Part shown: positions 48,507 to 57,136 of the stretch, piece after piece
How positions within the stretch are numbered: position 1 is the first letter of the stretch
Layout of the letters: every line of letters begins with the position of its first letter
NCBI GenBank assembly: GCA_023957335.1
Contig: JAMLHC010000003.1
Location: 248,001 to 312,000 of the forward strand
Direction of reading: 5' to 3'
Source: Bacteroidota bacterium
GTDB lineage: Bacteria > Bacteroidota > Bacteroidia > NS11-12g > UBA955
DNA length: 64,000 nt
Notes under the pieces: generated by a model
Databases searched by the model: none
What the model was told of the DNA's origin: nothing
The model's input: the letters and a program-made list of their open reading frames with translations, nothing else
Position numbers and translations under genes: made by a program

Positions 48507-50465
48507 TCAATCACAAACCACAATCTTTGCGTCTGCTAATACCTGATTGTCTTGTACAAGTCTGATAAAATATATACCAGCCGGAAGATCTTCCCTGTTC
48601 AAGGTAATGGCTTGCCCGACAATACCGCTAATACGGACAATATTCTTGCCGAATATATCTGACACAAACAATGTTGCATCATTTAGAACTGTGGTAGTTT
48701 GAATCACCGTTTGTTCAGAAAAAGGATTGGGATAAATCCTCAATTTTTTGTCAAAAGCGCACAAATACGCACTCAGCGCTTCTGATTGTAAAATCACCGT
48801 TTTCTTAGCTTCTACATGATTGCCCCATGTGTCCGAAAGCGTTAAACGCAGGATATAGTTACCCGTTGCCAATGTACGAGTATCCCATGTAGCAAGTGTT
48901 CCATTTCTAACCTCATTCGTGATATTGCCTGTTAAAGGAGTCCAGACAATATCTCCTTCTTTTTGAAAATCAACTTTATATTGTGCAAAGTCCATCAAAG
49001 GGCTTGATTTTGTCTTGTCAATCCATGCCGAACCGATGATGGGAATATCGGTATTAATGTTGCCTATCACCGGTTGTGCAATATTTGCCAACCATACTAC
49101 ACTCCGGTCAAACGCAATGGGGTCTTGAGGAATAACACTTTGTGCTACAACCAAAACAGACTGCCCTATTGCAGTAGGGACGCCTACAGTTTGGGTTGAA
49201 TACGCAAACACAAAAAAGGAATTTCGCTCACTTCTGACAGCAGAGGAAACAACCACATTGGCATTGAAATAAAAAGATGAATCAGAGGAAAAACAATAAC
49301 CGCCCGAACCATCAACCCAATAGCTTTCTCCGGTAATTTTCGAGGTGCCAAATGACCCCACTTCCCCCAGAATACAACCTTTGATATATAATTTCTTACT
49401 GTCAAAAATATAAAGACTCCAAGTAGTAACGCTTGAGTTTTTGATATGCAAATTTCTGTCATTTAATGGTGCAGTAAAGTCCGGGTAGCTAGCATTATCA
49501 ACCAAACCCGACACACTGCTCGAATCATTCCCGGTAAACCACAGACCAATTGCCCTAATCTTAGAATCTGAAACTGCAATATCAGAGCCTCCAAGCGGCA
49601 TCATACCCCATTCGATATGTGTAGAATTATTGACTTGAATATTATAATCAATACCACTTACACCCACTGTTGAATTGTTAAAGGTATATGAACTCAAACT
49701 GTCCCCGGATGGAAAATTGTGATTAATAACCGCTGTTGACGGAAAATGATGCCATAGCAACGCTTGTTGTACGTTTTGCAACTGAAGATTGACATTGTCC
49801 ATAATGATAAATTCTCCCGTAAGATTGCAACCATTGATGGAAATACTGCCGTTGCCGGAAAGTCCTGTTGTGGTGAAATCCGTTTGAGTTACATTATTCA
49901 TCACTACTACACCGGAGTCTGACACAGTAAAATTGTGTGTAAAACCGCCATAATTCAACTTTGTATTTGAAAAATTCAGATACCCGTGTTGAAAAACAAG
50001 AATGGTGCGCTGATAAAAGAATTGTTGAGGAAAATTGAGCAAAGAAGAATCTGCGAACACCTTACCATACCCTACAATCAACAAGTCGCCCAAGATATTT
50101 GCATTAGCATTTTTGAAAATAACAACACCGTCATTCATTACCAATATCGGTCCGGAATGATTCCAAGTTCCTGTAACAAACAAGGTATCTTTTGCAGTGA
50201 ATCCGACAATCAAGGTATCTCCATGTGTCACAGTATTGGGACTAATTTCGAAATTAAACTTTTCAGCTTGCATTATTTGTGCAATCCCCCCAATAACAGA
50301 CGAAGACACAGTCTTGGATGGAATAATATTGCTTTTAATTATGGGCTGGCTTTGTTGTTCAAAAGCAGAATTTAAGAAGCTGTTCATTGTGCTCAAATGC
50401 AGTGATTGAGCCAAGACATTGCTCACAGGAGCACCAATAAGCAATAATAATAATATTTTTTTCAT
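48507..50465 (-). CDS. Secreted beta-helix-like protein with T9SS type A sorting domain
   Basis: 652 residues. A signal peptide ends at NVLAQS. The region ~70-400 is made of short beta-strand repeats with Gly/Asn turns (VIFKNANANILGDLLIVGYG, VVVMNNVTQTDFTTTGLSGN), typical of a right-handed parallel beta-helix. The tail (KLRIYPNPFSEQTVIQTTTV to the end) is a T9SS type A sorting domain. Such helices often bind or cut polysaccharide, but no catalytic residues are recognisable, so the role is open. It stands apart from the MerR gene by 38 nt on the same strand. Confidence 0.75.
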   Translation of the reverse strand: MKKILLLLLIGAPVSNVLAQSLHLSTMNSFLNSAFEQQSQPIIKSNIIPSKTVSSSVIGGIAQIMQAEKFNFEISPNTVTHGDTLIVGFTAKDTLFVTGTWNHSGPILVMNDGVVIFKNANANILGDLLIVGYGKVFADSSLLNFPQQFFYQRTILVFQHGYLNFSNTKLNYGGFTHNFTVSDSGVVVMNNVTQTDFTTTGLSGNGSISINGCNLTGEFIIMDNVNLQLQNVQQALLWHHFPSTAVINHNFPSGDSLSSYTFNNSTVGVSGIDYNIQVNNSTHIEWGMMPLGGSDIAVSDSKIRAIGLWFTGNDSSSVSGLVDNASYPDFTAPLNDRNLHIKNSSVTTWSLYIFDSKKLYIKGCILGEVGSFGTSKITGESYWVDGSGGYCFSSDSSFYFNANVVVSSAVRSERNSFFVFAYSTQTVGVPTAIGQSVLVVAQSVIPQDPIAFDRSVVWLANIAQPVIGNINTDIPIIGSAWIDKTKSSPLMDFAQYKVDFQKEGDIVWTPLTGNITNEVRNGTLATWDTRTLATGNYILRLTLSDTWGNHVEAKKTVILQSEALSAYLCAFDKKLRIYPNPFSEQTVIQTTTVLNDATLFVSDIFGKNIVRISGIVGQAITLNREDLPAGIYFIRLVQDNQVLADAKIVVCD

Positions 50466-50503
50466 GGTTAAAATTTGGTTTGATTGGATAACTGTTGTGT
50501 AGA

Positions 50504-50836
50504 TTACTCTTCCAGCTCTTTTTTCAATCCTTCCAATATCGTTCGCACTTTCTTCAGTCGTTGAGTAATATCCTGCTGTATTTCAAGTTTATGATTAGAT
50601 ATAGTTAAAATTTCTTTAGCTCCTGCAAGCGTATAACCCTTCTCTTTCGTGAGATCGTGAATTTGGGCTATCAACTTAATATGTTCTGCGCGATAAATTC
50701 TCTCTCCTCCCTTAGTCTTTAAAGGTTTAAGTTGTTCAAACTCAGTTTCCCAAAAACGCAATAAAGAAGTTTTAACCTTAAACATTTTGGCAACTTCTCC
50801 AATCCTGAAATTTTTGCGTTCATTAGCGTGCTCCAT
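50504..50836 (-). CDS. MerR-family transcriptional regulator
   Basis: 110 residues. The winged-helix start RIGEVAKMFKVKTSLLRFWE and the GGERIYRAEHIKLIAQIHDL wing and helix are typical of MerR; a coiled coil (ITQRLKKVRTILEGLKKELE) ends the protein. There is no room for an effector-binding domain, so it resembles the short MerR proteins of Bacteroidota. It lies 12 nt after the M23 peptidase gene, probably cotranscribed. Targets unknown. Confidence 0.85.
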   Translation of the reverse strand: MEHANERKNFRIGEVAKMFKVKTSLLRFWETEFEQLKPLKTKGGERIYRAEHIKLIAQIHDLTKEKGYTLAGAKEILTISNHKLEIQQDITQRLKKVRTILEGLKKELEE

Positions 50837-50848
50837 AGCCCTATAAAA

Positions 50849-51820
50849 TTAGTCAAACGATTGATTAGGCAAGGAAGCAAGTTCAACAAGTTTCCTAAAT
50901 TCTTCATCAGTCAAGTCATTATGAAAAAAGTAAGTGGGGTTCACAACATTTCCGTTAATGTGAACCTCATAATGCATGTGCGGACCGGTTGATTTACCGG
51001 TGTTTCCTACTCTGCCAATAAGTTGTCCTCGCGTTACCATTTGACCTTTCTTAACCTCAAATTTACTCAAATGTCCATAAAGGGTTTTGTAACCATAGCC
51101 ATGATTAATGATAATATGTTTGCCATATCCCCACAAATCTGTTTGCAAATCTTCGATTTTTCCGTCAGCCGTTGCATAGACTTCTGTACCTCTGGGAGCA
51201 GAAAAATCAAGTCCTGAATGAAATTTCTTAGTTCTGTAAAAAGGATCAATACGATATCCGTAACCCGATGCAACTCTGGATAGGTCTTTGTTTGCAACCG
51301 GTTGAATGGAAGGAATGGCTGCCAGCATTTTCTTTTTGTTTTCAGCCAATTTTATAATCTCATCAAAAGATTGCTCTTGCACTTTCATTCGAGCATTAAG
51401 ATTATCAATGGCTTTACGCATTTCTATCAAAAATTTACCATTATTCAACTTTCGCAAATAATCATATCTGTCAGAACCGCCAATTCCTGCTTTTCGTGTG
51501 GACTTGCTCAATGGTTCAACTTCAAAAATAGTGCGATAGATGTCTTCGTCTTTTTTGGTCAACCCGTCCAAGGTAAGGCTCATTGACTGCACCTGCTTTT
51601 CTACTTGCGCTAACTGTTCTTTTAGCTCAGCATTCTCACTTTTGAGGAGTGTTTCTTTGGGCGAATCTACAATCCCTGTAAAGAAAAAGAATATGGCAAA
51701 TGCAAAACCCAAAGACATGACCAGGACAATAATACTTCGCCAGAAATAATACTTAAAGCCTTTTCTGTGCTTCTCATAGCTGAGGGTGTGCGGATTGAAG
51801 AAATATTTAGCTTTTGGCAT
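50849..51820 (-). CDS. Membrane-anchored M23 metallopeptidase (LytM/NlpD type)
   Basis: 323 residues: a cytoplasmic start, a transmembrane segment at about 28-50, a coiled coil (ENAELKEQLAQVEKQVQSMS) and a C-terminal M23 domain. Zinc motifs are FHSGLDF (HxxxD) and HMHYEVH (HxH), with YGHLSKF between. It should act on peptidoglycan cross-bridges in the periplasm. Followed by the MerR gene; divergent from alaS. Confidence 0.9.
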   Translation of the reverse strand: MPKAKYFFNPHTLSYEKHRKGFKYYFWRSIIVLVMSLGFAFAIFFFFTGIVDSPKETLLKSENAELKEQLAQVEKQVQSMSLTLDGLTKKDEDIYRTIFEVEPLSKSTRKAGIGGSDRYDYLRKLNNGKFLIEMRKAIDNLNARMKVQEQSFDEIIKLAENKKKMLAAIPSIQPVANKDLSRVASGYGYRIDPFYRTKKFHSGLDFSAPRGTEVYATADGKIEDLQTDLWGYGKHIIINHGYGYKTLYGHLSKFEVKKGQMVTRGQLIGRVGNTGKSTGPHMHYEVHINGNVVNPTYFFHNDLTDEEFRKLVELASLPNQSFD

Positions 51821-51840
51821 TTCTATCTGTTTGGCTTGTC

Positions 51841-51848
51841 TATCTTTG
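51841..51848 (+). promoter_or_regulatory. Bacteroidota -7 promoter element (TATCTTTG) for alaS
   Basis: TATCTTTG followed by CG, 64 nt before the alaS ATG. The leader contains a 6-bp hairpin, CGTCTT (51854-51859) with AAGACG (51865-51870). Confidence 0.5.
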
Positions 51849-51912
51849 CGCCTCGTCTTTTTGCAAGACGCGAAAATAAATTAAACAAACCAAAAAAAGA
51901 AGTATAACTCAA

Positions 51913-54516
51913 ATGAACAGCAATGAAATAAGACAAAAATTTCTGGCTTTTTTTGAAAATAAAGGACACCAACACATTTCTTCTTCACCAATTGTAGTTA
52001 AGAATGACCCTACTTTGATGTTTACCAATGCGGGAATGAACCAATTTAAAGATTGGTTTTTGGGAAACGAACAAGCAAAATTTACGCGTGTGGTCAACAG
52101 CCAAAAATGTTTGCGTGTTTCCGGCAAACACAATGACCTGGAGGAAGTGGGCGTGGACACCTACCACCACACCATGTTTGAAATGTTGGGAAATTGGAGC
52201 TTTGGAGATTATTTCAAAAAAGAAGCCATTGAATGGGCATGGGAACTGCTGACTGAGGTATATCAATTAGACAAAAATAGATTGTATGTAACTGTTTTTG
52301 AAGGGGATAAAAAAGAAGGTTTAGCTTTTGACCAAGACGCTTTTGACAACTGGAAAAAATGGATTGGCGAGGACAGAATTATCAATGGTAGCAAAAAGGA
52401 TAATTTTTGGGAAATGGGCGAAACCGGCCCTTGCGGTCCTTGTAGTGAAATCCATATAGACCTACGTACGGAAAGCGAAAGAGCCAAAATTGACGGAGCA
52501 AGTTTGGTCAACAAAGACCATCCGCAAGTGCTTGAAATTTGGAACTTGGTTTTCATGGAATTTAACCGAATGGCAAACGGAAGTTTAGTTCTGCTTCCTG
52601 CCAAACACGTGGATACAGGAATGGGGTTCGAGCGTTTGGTGCGTGCCATAGAGGGCAAATCTTCCAATTATGACACCGATGTTTTTGTGCCAACCATTCG
52701 TTTTATAGAAAATCACTCCGGAGTTTCATATCAATTCAGCGATTCCAAAACCGATATTGCCATGCGAGTTTTGTCGGATCATATTCGTGCGATTAGCTTT
52801 GCTATTGCAGACGGACAATTGCCAAGCAACGGAGGAGCAGGTTATGTTATCCGCAGAATTTTGAGAAGAGCGGTGCGCTATCAATATCAGTTTCTGCATA
52901 TCAAAGAACCGTTTTTATGCACCATTGTGGAGTTGATTTCCAATAATTTCAAAGAGATTTTTCCGGAATTATATCAGCAAAAAGATTTTGTAGCAAAGGT
53001 TATCCGCGAGGAAGAAGTTGGATTTTTAAAAACCATTGCCAACGGAATTCATATTTTAGAATCAAAATTTGCCGAAGGCGGAACTATCATCAAAGGAGAA
53101 GACGCATTTGAACTGTCCGACACCTACGGTTTTCCCTTGGATTTAACTCAGCTGATTGCAAGAGAAAATGGCTTTGAAGTGGATGTAGCTGCTTTTGAAG
53201 TTGAATTACAAAAACAAAAAGAACGCTCGCGCAAAGCTACCGAACTCACCACAGACGATTGGCAAATTATTGGTTCAGAAGAACCCACTGTTTTCTTGGG
53301 TTACGACCAAACAGAAGCCGAAATTTCCATTCAGAAATACAGAAAAGTAAAAGCCAAAGGCAAAGAATCTTATCAATTGGTTTTTGACCAAACTCCTTTT
53401 TATCCCGAAGGCGGAGGGCAAGTAGGAGACACGGGTTTTATTAGCAATTCCAACGAAAAACTTGAAATTATTGACACCAAAAAAGAGAATAATCTGATTA
53501 TTCATTTTTGCGAAAAAATTCCTCAAAATCTTTCAGGGAAATATACTGCCACCGTCAACCTGAACAACAGAAGACTGACCGAAAATAATCACTCTTCTAC
53601 TCACCTACTCCATGCGGCTTTGAGGCAGGTTTTAGGAGACCATGTTCACCAAAAAGGAAGTTTGGTAAACAAAGATTATCTCCGTTTTGACTTTTCGCAC
53701 TTTGCAGCAATTACCCAAGAAGAAATTGAAAAAATAGAACAGATTGTCAATCAAAAAATCAGAGAAAATATTGCCCTTGACGAACGTAGAAATGTGCCTA
53801 TCAAAGAAGCAGAAACAATGGGAGCAATGATGTTATTCGGAGAAAAATATGGAGAAAATGTTCGTGTGATTACCTTTGACCCAGCATATTCCCGAGAACT
53901 GTGTGGCGGAACTCACGTAAAAGCTACCGGGCAAATTGGTTCATTCAAAATCATTAGCGAATCAGCCGTTGCCGCAGGTGTTCGCAGGGTGGAGGCCATC
54001 ACAGCCGATGCGGTGGACAAACTGATGTCCGAACAATGGGAAGCCATAAACTCGCTCAAAAATTTGCTCAAATCCAAAGATTTACTCAAATCAGTGGAAC
54101 ATTTGATGGAGGAAAAATCCCTACTTCAAAAGAAATTAGAAACCCTTGAAAGTGAGCAAACACAACATATTAAGGAACAATTAAAAGCTCAATTAACCCC
54201 AAAAGAGGGAATGAATGTTTTGATTGCCAAAGTGGAAGTAGCAAATGCCGAGCAACTCAAAAATCTTTCTTATCAACTTCGCAATGAAATTGAAAACTTA
54301 TACTGCGTTTTGGGAAGTATTTTTGACGGCAAACCTTTCTTGAGCATTATTCTCAGCGATGATTTAGTCAAAGAAAAGGGTTTGCATGCCGGCACTTTAA
54401 TCAAAACCTTATCCAAAGAAATCCGTGGTGGCGGTGGCGGACAGCCATTCTACGCAACCGCAGGCGGAAGCGATGCAACAGGATTGGAGCGTGCACTGGA
54501 ATTGGCAAGGGAGTAG
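51913..54516 (+). CDS. alaS: Alanyl-tRNA synthetase
   Basis: Class II synthetase charging tRNA-Ala, 867 residues. The catalytic domain opens with IRQKFLAFFENKGHQHISSS and NDPTLMFTNAGMNQFKDWF; the editing domain has HSSTH (His560, His564) and CGGTH (Cys664, His668); the C-terminal domain carries the glycine-rich RGGGGGQPFYATAGG. All family motifs look intact. It is the last housekeeping gene before the RAYT region; a degenerate REP copy begins 16 nt after its stop. Confidence 0.97.
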   Translation: MNSNEIRQKFLAFFENKGHQHISSSPIVVKNDPTLMFTNAGMNQFKDWFLGNEQAKFTRVVNSQKCLRVSGKHNDLEEVGVDTYHHTMFEMLGNWSFGDYFKKEAIEWAWELLTEVYQLDKNRLYVTVFEGDKKEGLAFDQDAFDNWKKWIGEDRIINGSKKDNFWEMGETGPCGPCSEIHIDLRTESERAKIDGASLVNKDHPQVLEIWNLVFMEFNRMANGSLVLLPAKHVDTGMGFERLVRAIEGKSSNYDTDVFVPTIRFIENHSGVSYQFSDSKTDIAMRVLSDHIRAISFAIADGQLPSNGGAGYVIRRILRRAVRYQYQFLHIKEPFLCTIVELISNNFKEIFPELYQQKDFVAKVIREEEVGFLKTIANGIHILESKFAEGGTIIKGEDAFELSDTYGFPLDLTQLIARENGFEVDVAAFEVELQKQKERSRKATELTTDDWQIIGSEEPTVFLGYDQTEAEISIQKYRKVKAKGKESYQLVFDQTPFYPEGGGQVGDTGFISNSNEKLEIIDTKKENNLIIHFCEKIPQNLSGKYTATVNLNNRRLTENNHSSTHLLHAALRQVLGDHVHQKGSLVNKDYLRFDFSHFAAITQEEIEKIEQIVNQKIRENIALDERRNVPIKEAETMGAMMLFGEKYGENVRVITFDPAYSRELCGGTHVKATGQIGSFKIISESAVAAGVRRVEAITADAVDKLMSEQWEAINSLKNLLKSKDLLKSVEHLMEEKSLLQKKLETLESEQTQHIKEQLKAQLTPKEGMNVLIAKVEVANAEQLKNLSYQLRNEIENLYCVLGSIFDGKPFLSIILSDDLVKEKGLHAGTLIKTLSKEIRGGGGGQPFYATAGGSDATGLERALELARE

Positions 54517-54531
54517 GGAGAGGGAGATAGA

Positions 54532-54556
54532 GTTGGGGTTGGAACAAAACAACCAC
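54532..54556 (+). repeat. REP-like palindrome, copy 3 (degenerate)
   Basis: Left arm decayed; right half AACAACCAC plus the conserved tail GGCTGAAAG is intact, 16 nt after the alaS stop. Confidence 0.5.
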
Positions 54557-54618
54557 GGCTGAAAGGATATTTAACCACAATTTGAAATCAAAATATTTTT
54601 GCGGTTGAAAATACTTTT

Positions 54619-54652
54619 AGACCAAACTTTGCAAAGTATCCAAGTTTGGTCT
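54619..54652. repeat. 11-bp inverted repeat
   Basis: AGACCAAACTT (54619-54629) and AAGTTTGGTCT (54642-54652) are exactly complementary around a 12-nt loop. It abuts the RAYT remnant and could be a terminator-like hairpin, although no T run follows. Confidence 0.5.
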
Positions 54653-54660
54653 AATAAGAG

Positions 54661-54780
54661 CAGTCTTACACCTGTGGATTGCTACCATCGTAGCGCTTAT
54701 TTCTACAATACAGGGATAAAATATTTTGAATTTCTTCAGGATTATAGAAGTTTAGGAGAAGAAAATTGAAGTGCTTGGCG
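54661..54780 (+). pseudogene. RAYT 3'-end remnant 1
   Basis: About 110 nt match the 3' end of the intact RAYT gene (55488-55602) closely: the stretch coding for YFYNTGIKYFEFLQDYRSLG is nearly identical, while its upstream part has several changes and a small deletion. The rest of the gene is missing. It runs straight into REP copy 4, exactly as the intact gene runs into copy 7. Confidence 0.85.
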
Positions 54781-54794
54781 ACAACACCAACCAC
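54771..54794 (+). repeat. REP palindrome, copy 4
   Basis: GTGCTTGGCG-ACAA-CACCAACCAC with tail GGCTAAAAT; two changes in the left arm, right arm and tail intact. Confidence 0.8.
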
Positions 54795-54870
54795 GGCTAA
54801 AATATGTTAGGAATTCCACTACCTAATAATGCAATTCTGTTTGACATTGTACCTAAATAAGAGTCCAGCG

Positions 54871-54977
54871 AAAAATTATTCTGCTTAAATCAGCTACATA
54901 GAAATGATTTAAAGATAGATTTAAAATTGTGGTTGGCGTTGTCACCAACCATACAAAAATTGTTAGGCTGAGTTTTC
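54871..54977 (+). repeat. Direct repeat DR1 left of the RAYT gene
   Basis: 107 nt repeated at 55623-55730 with one substitution and one single-base insertion that I can see. It contains REP copy 5. Confidence 0.9.
54929..54952 (-). repeat. REP palindrome, copy 5 (inside DR1)
   Basis: GTGGTTGGCG-TTGT-CACCAACCAT, minus orientation, without the GCC tail. Confidence 0.75.
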
Positions 54978-54987
54978 TGCTTAAGCC

Positions 54988-55011
54988 GTGGTTGGTGTTG
55001 TCACCAACCAC
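54988..55011 (-). repeat. REP palindrome, copy 6 (perfect, 5' flank of RAYT)
   Basis: Perfect 10-bp arms GTGGTTGGTG and CACCAACCAC around TTGT, with the tail (TTAAGCC) on the left, so it points away from the gene. With copy 7 it forms an inverted pair around the RAYT gene. Confidence 0.9.
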
Positions 55012-55021
55012 ACAAATGATA

Positions 55022-55029
55022 TACTTTCG
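55022..55029 (+). promoter_or_regulatory. -7-like promoter element (TACTTTCG) of the RAYT gene
   Basis: TACTTTCG followed by CA, 4 nt before ATG 55034; the same TTCG variant as glyA and pheT. Expression would be leaderless or nearly so. Confidence 0.45.
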
Positions 55030-55033
55030 CATA

Positions 55034-55603
55034 ATGAGTTATATCAACCCTTTGGAAAGAAACTACCCTAATCCATTTTATTTTTTCACTGCAACCATAC
55101 TAAAATGGCAAAGATTGTTTGATATTCATAAACATAAGGACATAGTTATTTCAAGTCTGGATTTCATGCATAAAAACAAGCGAGCCTTAATTTCCGGATT
55201 TGTTATTATGCCAAATCATATTCACTTAATTATCATGCTAAATCCTGAATATTCTTTGGCTTCATTTAAAAGGGATTTTCTTAAATACACCGCACAGAAA
55301 ATCAAGCTTAATATTCTGGATACAAAACAAGAGTTATTAAGTAAGTTTCAAAGCACTCAAAACGATAGAGCATTTCAAATTTGGGAAAGGCGTCCTTTAG
55401 CAACAGCATTGTATTCAGTTGATGCTGTCAAGGAAAAGTTGGATTATATACATAATAATCCTTGTAAATCAGAAGAAACATTAGCTTTATCACCTGCTGA
55501 TTACCATCATAGCAGTGCTTATTTCTACAATACAGGGATAAAATATTTTGAATTTCTTCAGGATTATAGAAGTTTAGGAGAAGAAAATTGGAGTGGTTGG
55601 TGA
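55034..55603 (+). CDS. REP-associated tyrosine transposase (RAYT), Y1/HUH family
   Basis: 189-residue HUH single-strand endonuclease of the IS200/IS605-like Y1 superfamily. The HUH motif is MPNHIHLI with His62 and His64; the nucleophile is Tyr138 in LDYIHNNPCK, the form typical of RAYTs. FEIWERRP-like FQIWERRPLATALYSV precedes it. RAYTs cut and join REP palindromes. ATG 55034 is chosen because longer frames back to 54929 read through two REPs. The TGA stop (55601-55603) is inside the flanking REP hairpin. The gene appears intact and full length. Confidence 0.92.
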   Translation: MSYINPLERNYPNPFYFFTATILKWQRLFDIHKHKDIVISSLDFMHKNKRALISGFVIMPNHIHLIIMLNPEYSLASFKRDFLKYTAQKIKLNILDTKQELLSKFQSTQNDRAFQIWERRPLATALYSVDAVKEKLDYIHNNPCKSEETLALSPADYHHSSAYFYNTGIKYFEFLQDYRSLGEENWSGW

Positions 55604-55616
55604 CAACACCAACCAC
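55593..55616 (+). repeat. REP palindrome, copy 7 (perfect, 3' flank of RAYT)
   Basis: Perfect arms GTGGTTGGTG (55593-55602) and CACCAACCAC (55607-55616) around ACAA, tail GGCTGAAAA on the right. The left arm and the first loop base contain the last codons and stop of the RAYT gene. Confidence 0.92.
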
Positions 55617-55622
55617 GGCTGA

Positions 55623-55730
55623 AAAAATTATTCTGCTTAAATCAGCTACATAGAAATGATTTAAAGATAGATTTAAAACTGTGGTTGGCGTTGTCACCAA
55701 ACCATACAAAAATTGTTAGGCTGAGTTTTC
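55623..55730 (+). repeat. Direct repeat DR2 right of the RAYT gene
   Basis: 108-nt copy of DR1, same orientation, beginning 6 nt after the REP copy 7 arms. The pair could mark a duplication or an element boundary. Confidence 0.9.
55681..55705 (-). repeat. REP palindrome, copy 8 (inside DR2)
   Basis: GTGGTTGGCG-TTGT-CACCAAACCAT: as copy 5 with one inserted A. Confidence 0.75.
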
Positions 55731-55772
55731 AGCTTGAGCAGGTAGTATCGAAGCCTAAACATTTTTTTAGAA

Positions 55773-57119
55773 TTACTCCTTCACAAATCTCGCTTGATAA
55801 ACCGCATCGCTATTTTGAACTTGAATCAAATAGATTCCACTAACCAAATCGGCAACTGCAATAGCATTCCCGTCATACACTCCGCTTAACACTTTCGCAC
55901 CTAAGAAATTTAAAATTTTGTATTTAGTGTCAGGTTGGATATCTTTGAGAATTATTTCTTTTTGTGCAGGGTTTGGGTATAATGAAATTGAAGATTTGTT
56001 AAATGAATTAATACTATTAATATGATTATCCATAAACATTAATTGCTCTTCTGTGCTATTTACGCCTATTGCATAATCATTTTTATCAAAAAAAATACCA
56101 TACCAAGCAGAGGTGCCGTCATAGTGTACCTTAGTCCAACTATCTCCATCATCATAACTCACATAATGCCCTCCACTTCCATAGGCATAGTAAAAACCAT
56201 CGGGATAGTTTGCAGATGGTTGTGCATAAGTCAAGCCCATAATAACATCCCCTGATTCTGTTGTTATGTCAATAGGAGTAAAAGTTTTCATGCCATCCTC
56301 AGTTCTGTAATAGGAATCTGCAAAGTCAACAATCCCGTTCAGAGTGTCTTTAAAAGCACTTAGATGTCTTTTGGCGACATTACTCAATTCTATTATTTCC
56401 AATGTTTGACCATAATTAGAAACTTTGAAGAATTTATCCATTTGGATAAGAACAGGTTGAAGGATAGTACCATCGCTGACCAATTTATATTTGGAAATAT
56501 CCAAAGGTATTGTGTAACCAGACGAAGTGCTTAACCCATTAACAATCATAGAGTCATGCTTGAACCAGCTCTCGCCATAGTCTTCCGAGAAATATCTGTT
56601 CATGATAGAATCATGGAATAGAGAAATGACAAGTGCCTTTCCATTGTCCCAAAAATGAGTTAGTAACACAACCTCTTCAATCTTTAGTAGCGTATCGTGG
56701 CTTGCAGATAGAAAGTATTTTTTTTCACGAGTTACCCCTGAGTCAGGTGAAAATATGAAGAAATTATGATTTTCTCTAAAATAAGTTAAAGTCATCATCA
56801 ATTTACCATCTGCTAAGGCAAAAATAGAGTTTGCTCTTCTAATATTAGAATCCGAATATGATTCTGAATTTCTTTGACCAAACCTGTCATGGCTTATTAG
56901 TAAAAATTGATCACCCTTCCCGTCACCTACAAGTGCATACATAGAATTTCCTTGAAAAGTTACAGTATTGAGGAACACTGCGGGACGTTCTACCGGTAAA
57001 TAATCCCAATAGAAATCTAATTTTTGAGAAGATGCTTTTTCTAAAGAAAAAGTTAAAATAAACATAGCAGCAAGAATTATTCTTGCTGCTATGTTAGATA
57101 GATATTTGGTTTGTCTCAT
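55773..57119 (-). CDS. Secreted beta-propeller-like protein with T9SS type A sorting domain
   Basis: 448 residues with an N-terminal signal (ILAAMFILTFSLEKASSQ). The body has BNR/sialidase-like repeats: FLLISHDRFGQR, MNRYFSEDYGESWFKHDSMI, YYRTEDGMKTFTPI and YVSYDDGDSWTKVHYD, which suggest a six- or seven-bladed propeller. The tail (SISLYPNPAQKEIILKDIQP to ARFVKE) is a T9SS type A sorting domain. Catalytic residues of sialidases are not recognisable, so I do not claim an enzyme. It lies 17 nt after the 57137 gene on the same strand. Confidence 0.75.
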   Translation of the reverse strand: MRQTKYLSNIAARIILAAMFILTFSLEKASSQKLDFYWDYLPVERPAVFLNTVTFQGNSMYALVGDGKGDQFLLISHDRFGQRNSESYSDSNIRRANSIFALADGKLMMTLTYFRENHNFFIFSPDSGVTREKKYFLSASHDTLLKIEEVVLLTHFWDNGKALVISLFHDSIMNRYFSEDYGESWFKHDSMIVNGLSTSSGYTIPLDISKYKLVSDGTILQPVLIQMDKFFKVSNYGQTLEIIELSNVAKRHLSAFKDTLNGIVDFADSYYRTEDGMKTFTPIDITTESGDVIMGLTYAQPSANYPDGFYYAYGSGGHYVSYDDGDSWTKVHYDGTSAWYGIFFDKNDYAIGVNSTEEQLMFMDNHINSINSFNKSSISLYPNPAQKEIILKDIQPDTKYKILNFLGAKVLSGVYDGNAIAVADLVSGIYLIQVQNSDAVYQARFVKE

Positions 57120-57136
57120 AAATATTTACTTTTGTG

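Larger units (their letters stand above)
54517..55033. other. 517-nt RAYT/REP region without an intact gene
   Basis: It contains, in order, a degenerate REP (54532-54556), an 11-bp inverted repeat (54619-54652), a RAYT 3'-end remnant (54661-54780), REP copy 4, direct repeat DR1 (54871-54977) with REP copy 5, and REP copy 6. All are listed separately; 54795-54870 holds nothing I recognise. Confidence 0.75.

Noticed and set aside
54929..55033. N-terminal extension of the RAYT by 35 residues
   Set aside because: The codons translate two REPs and DR1 DNA; the ATG at 55034 has its own promoter-like element and the normal RAYT start.
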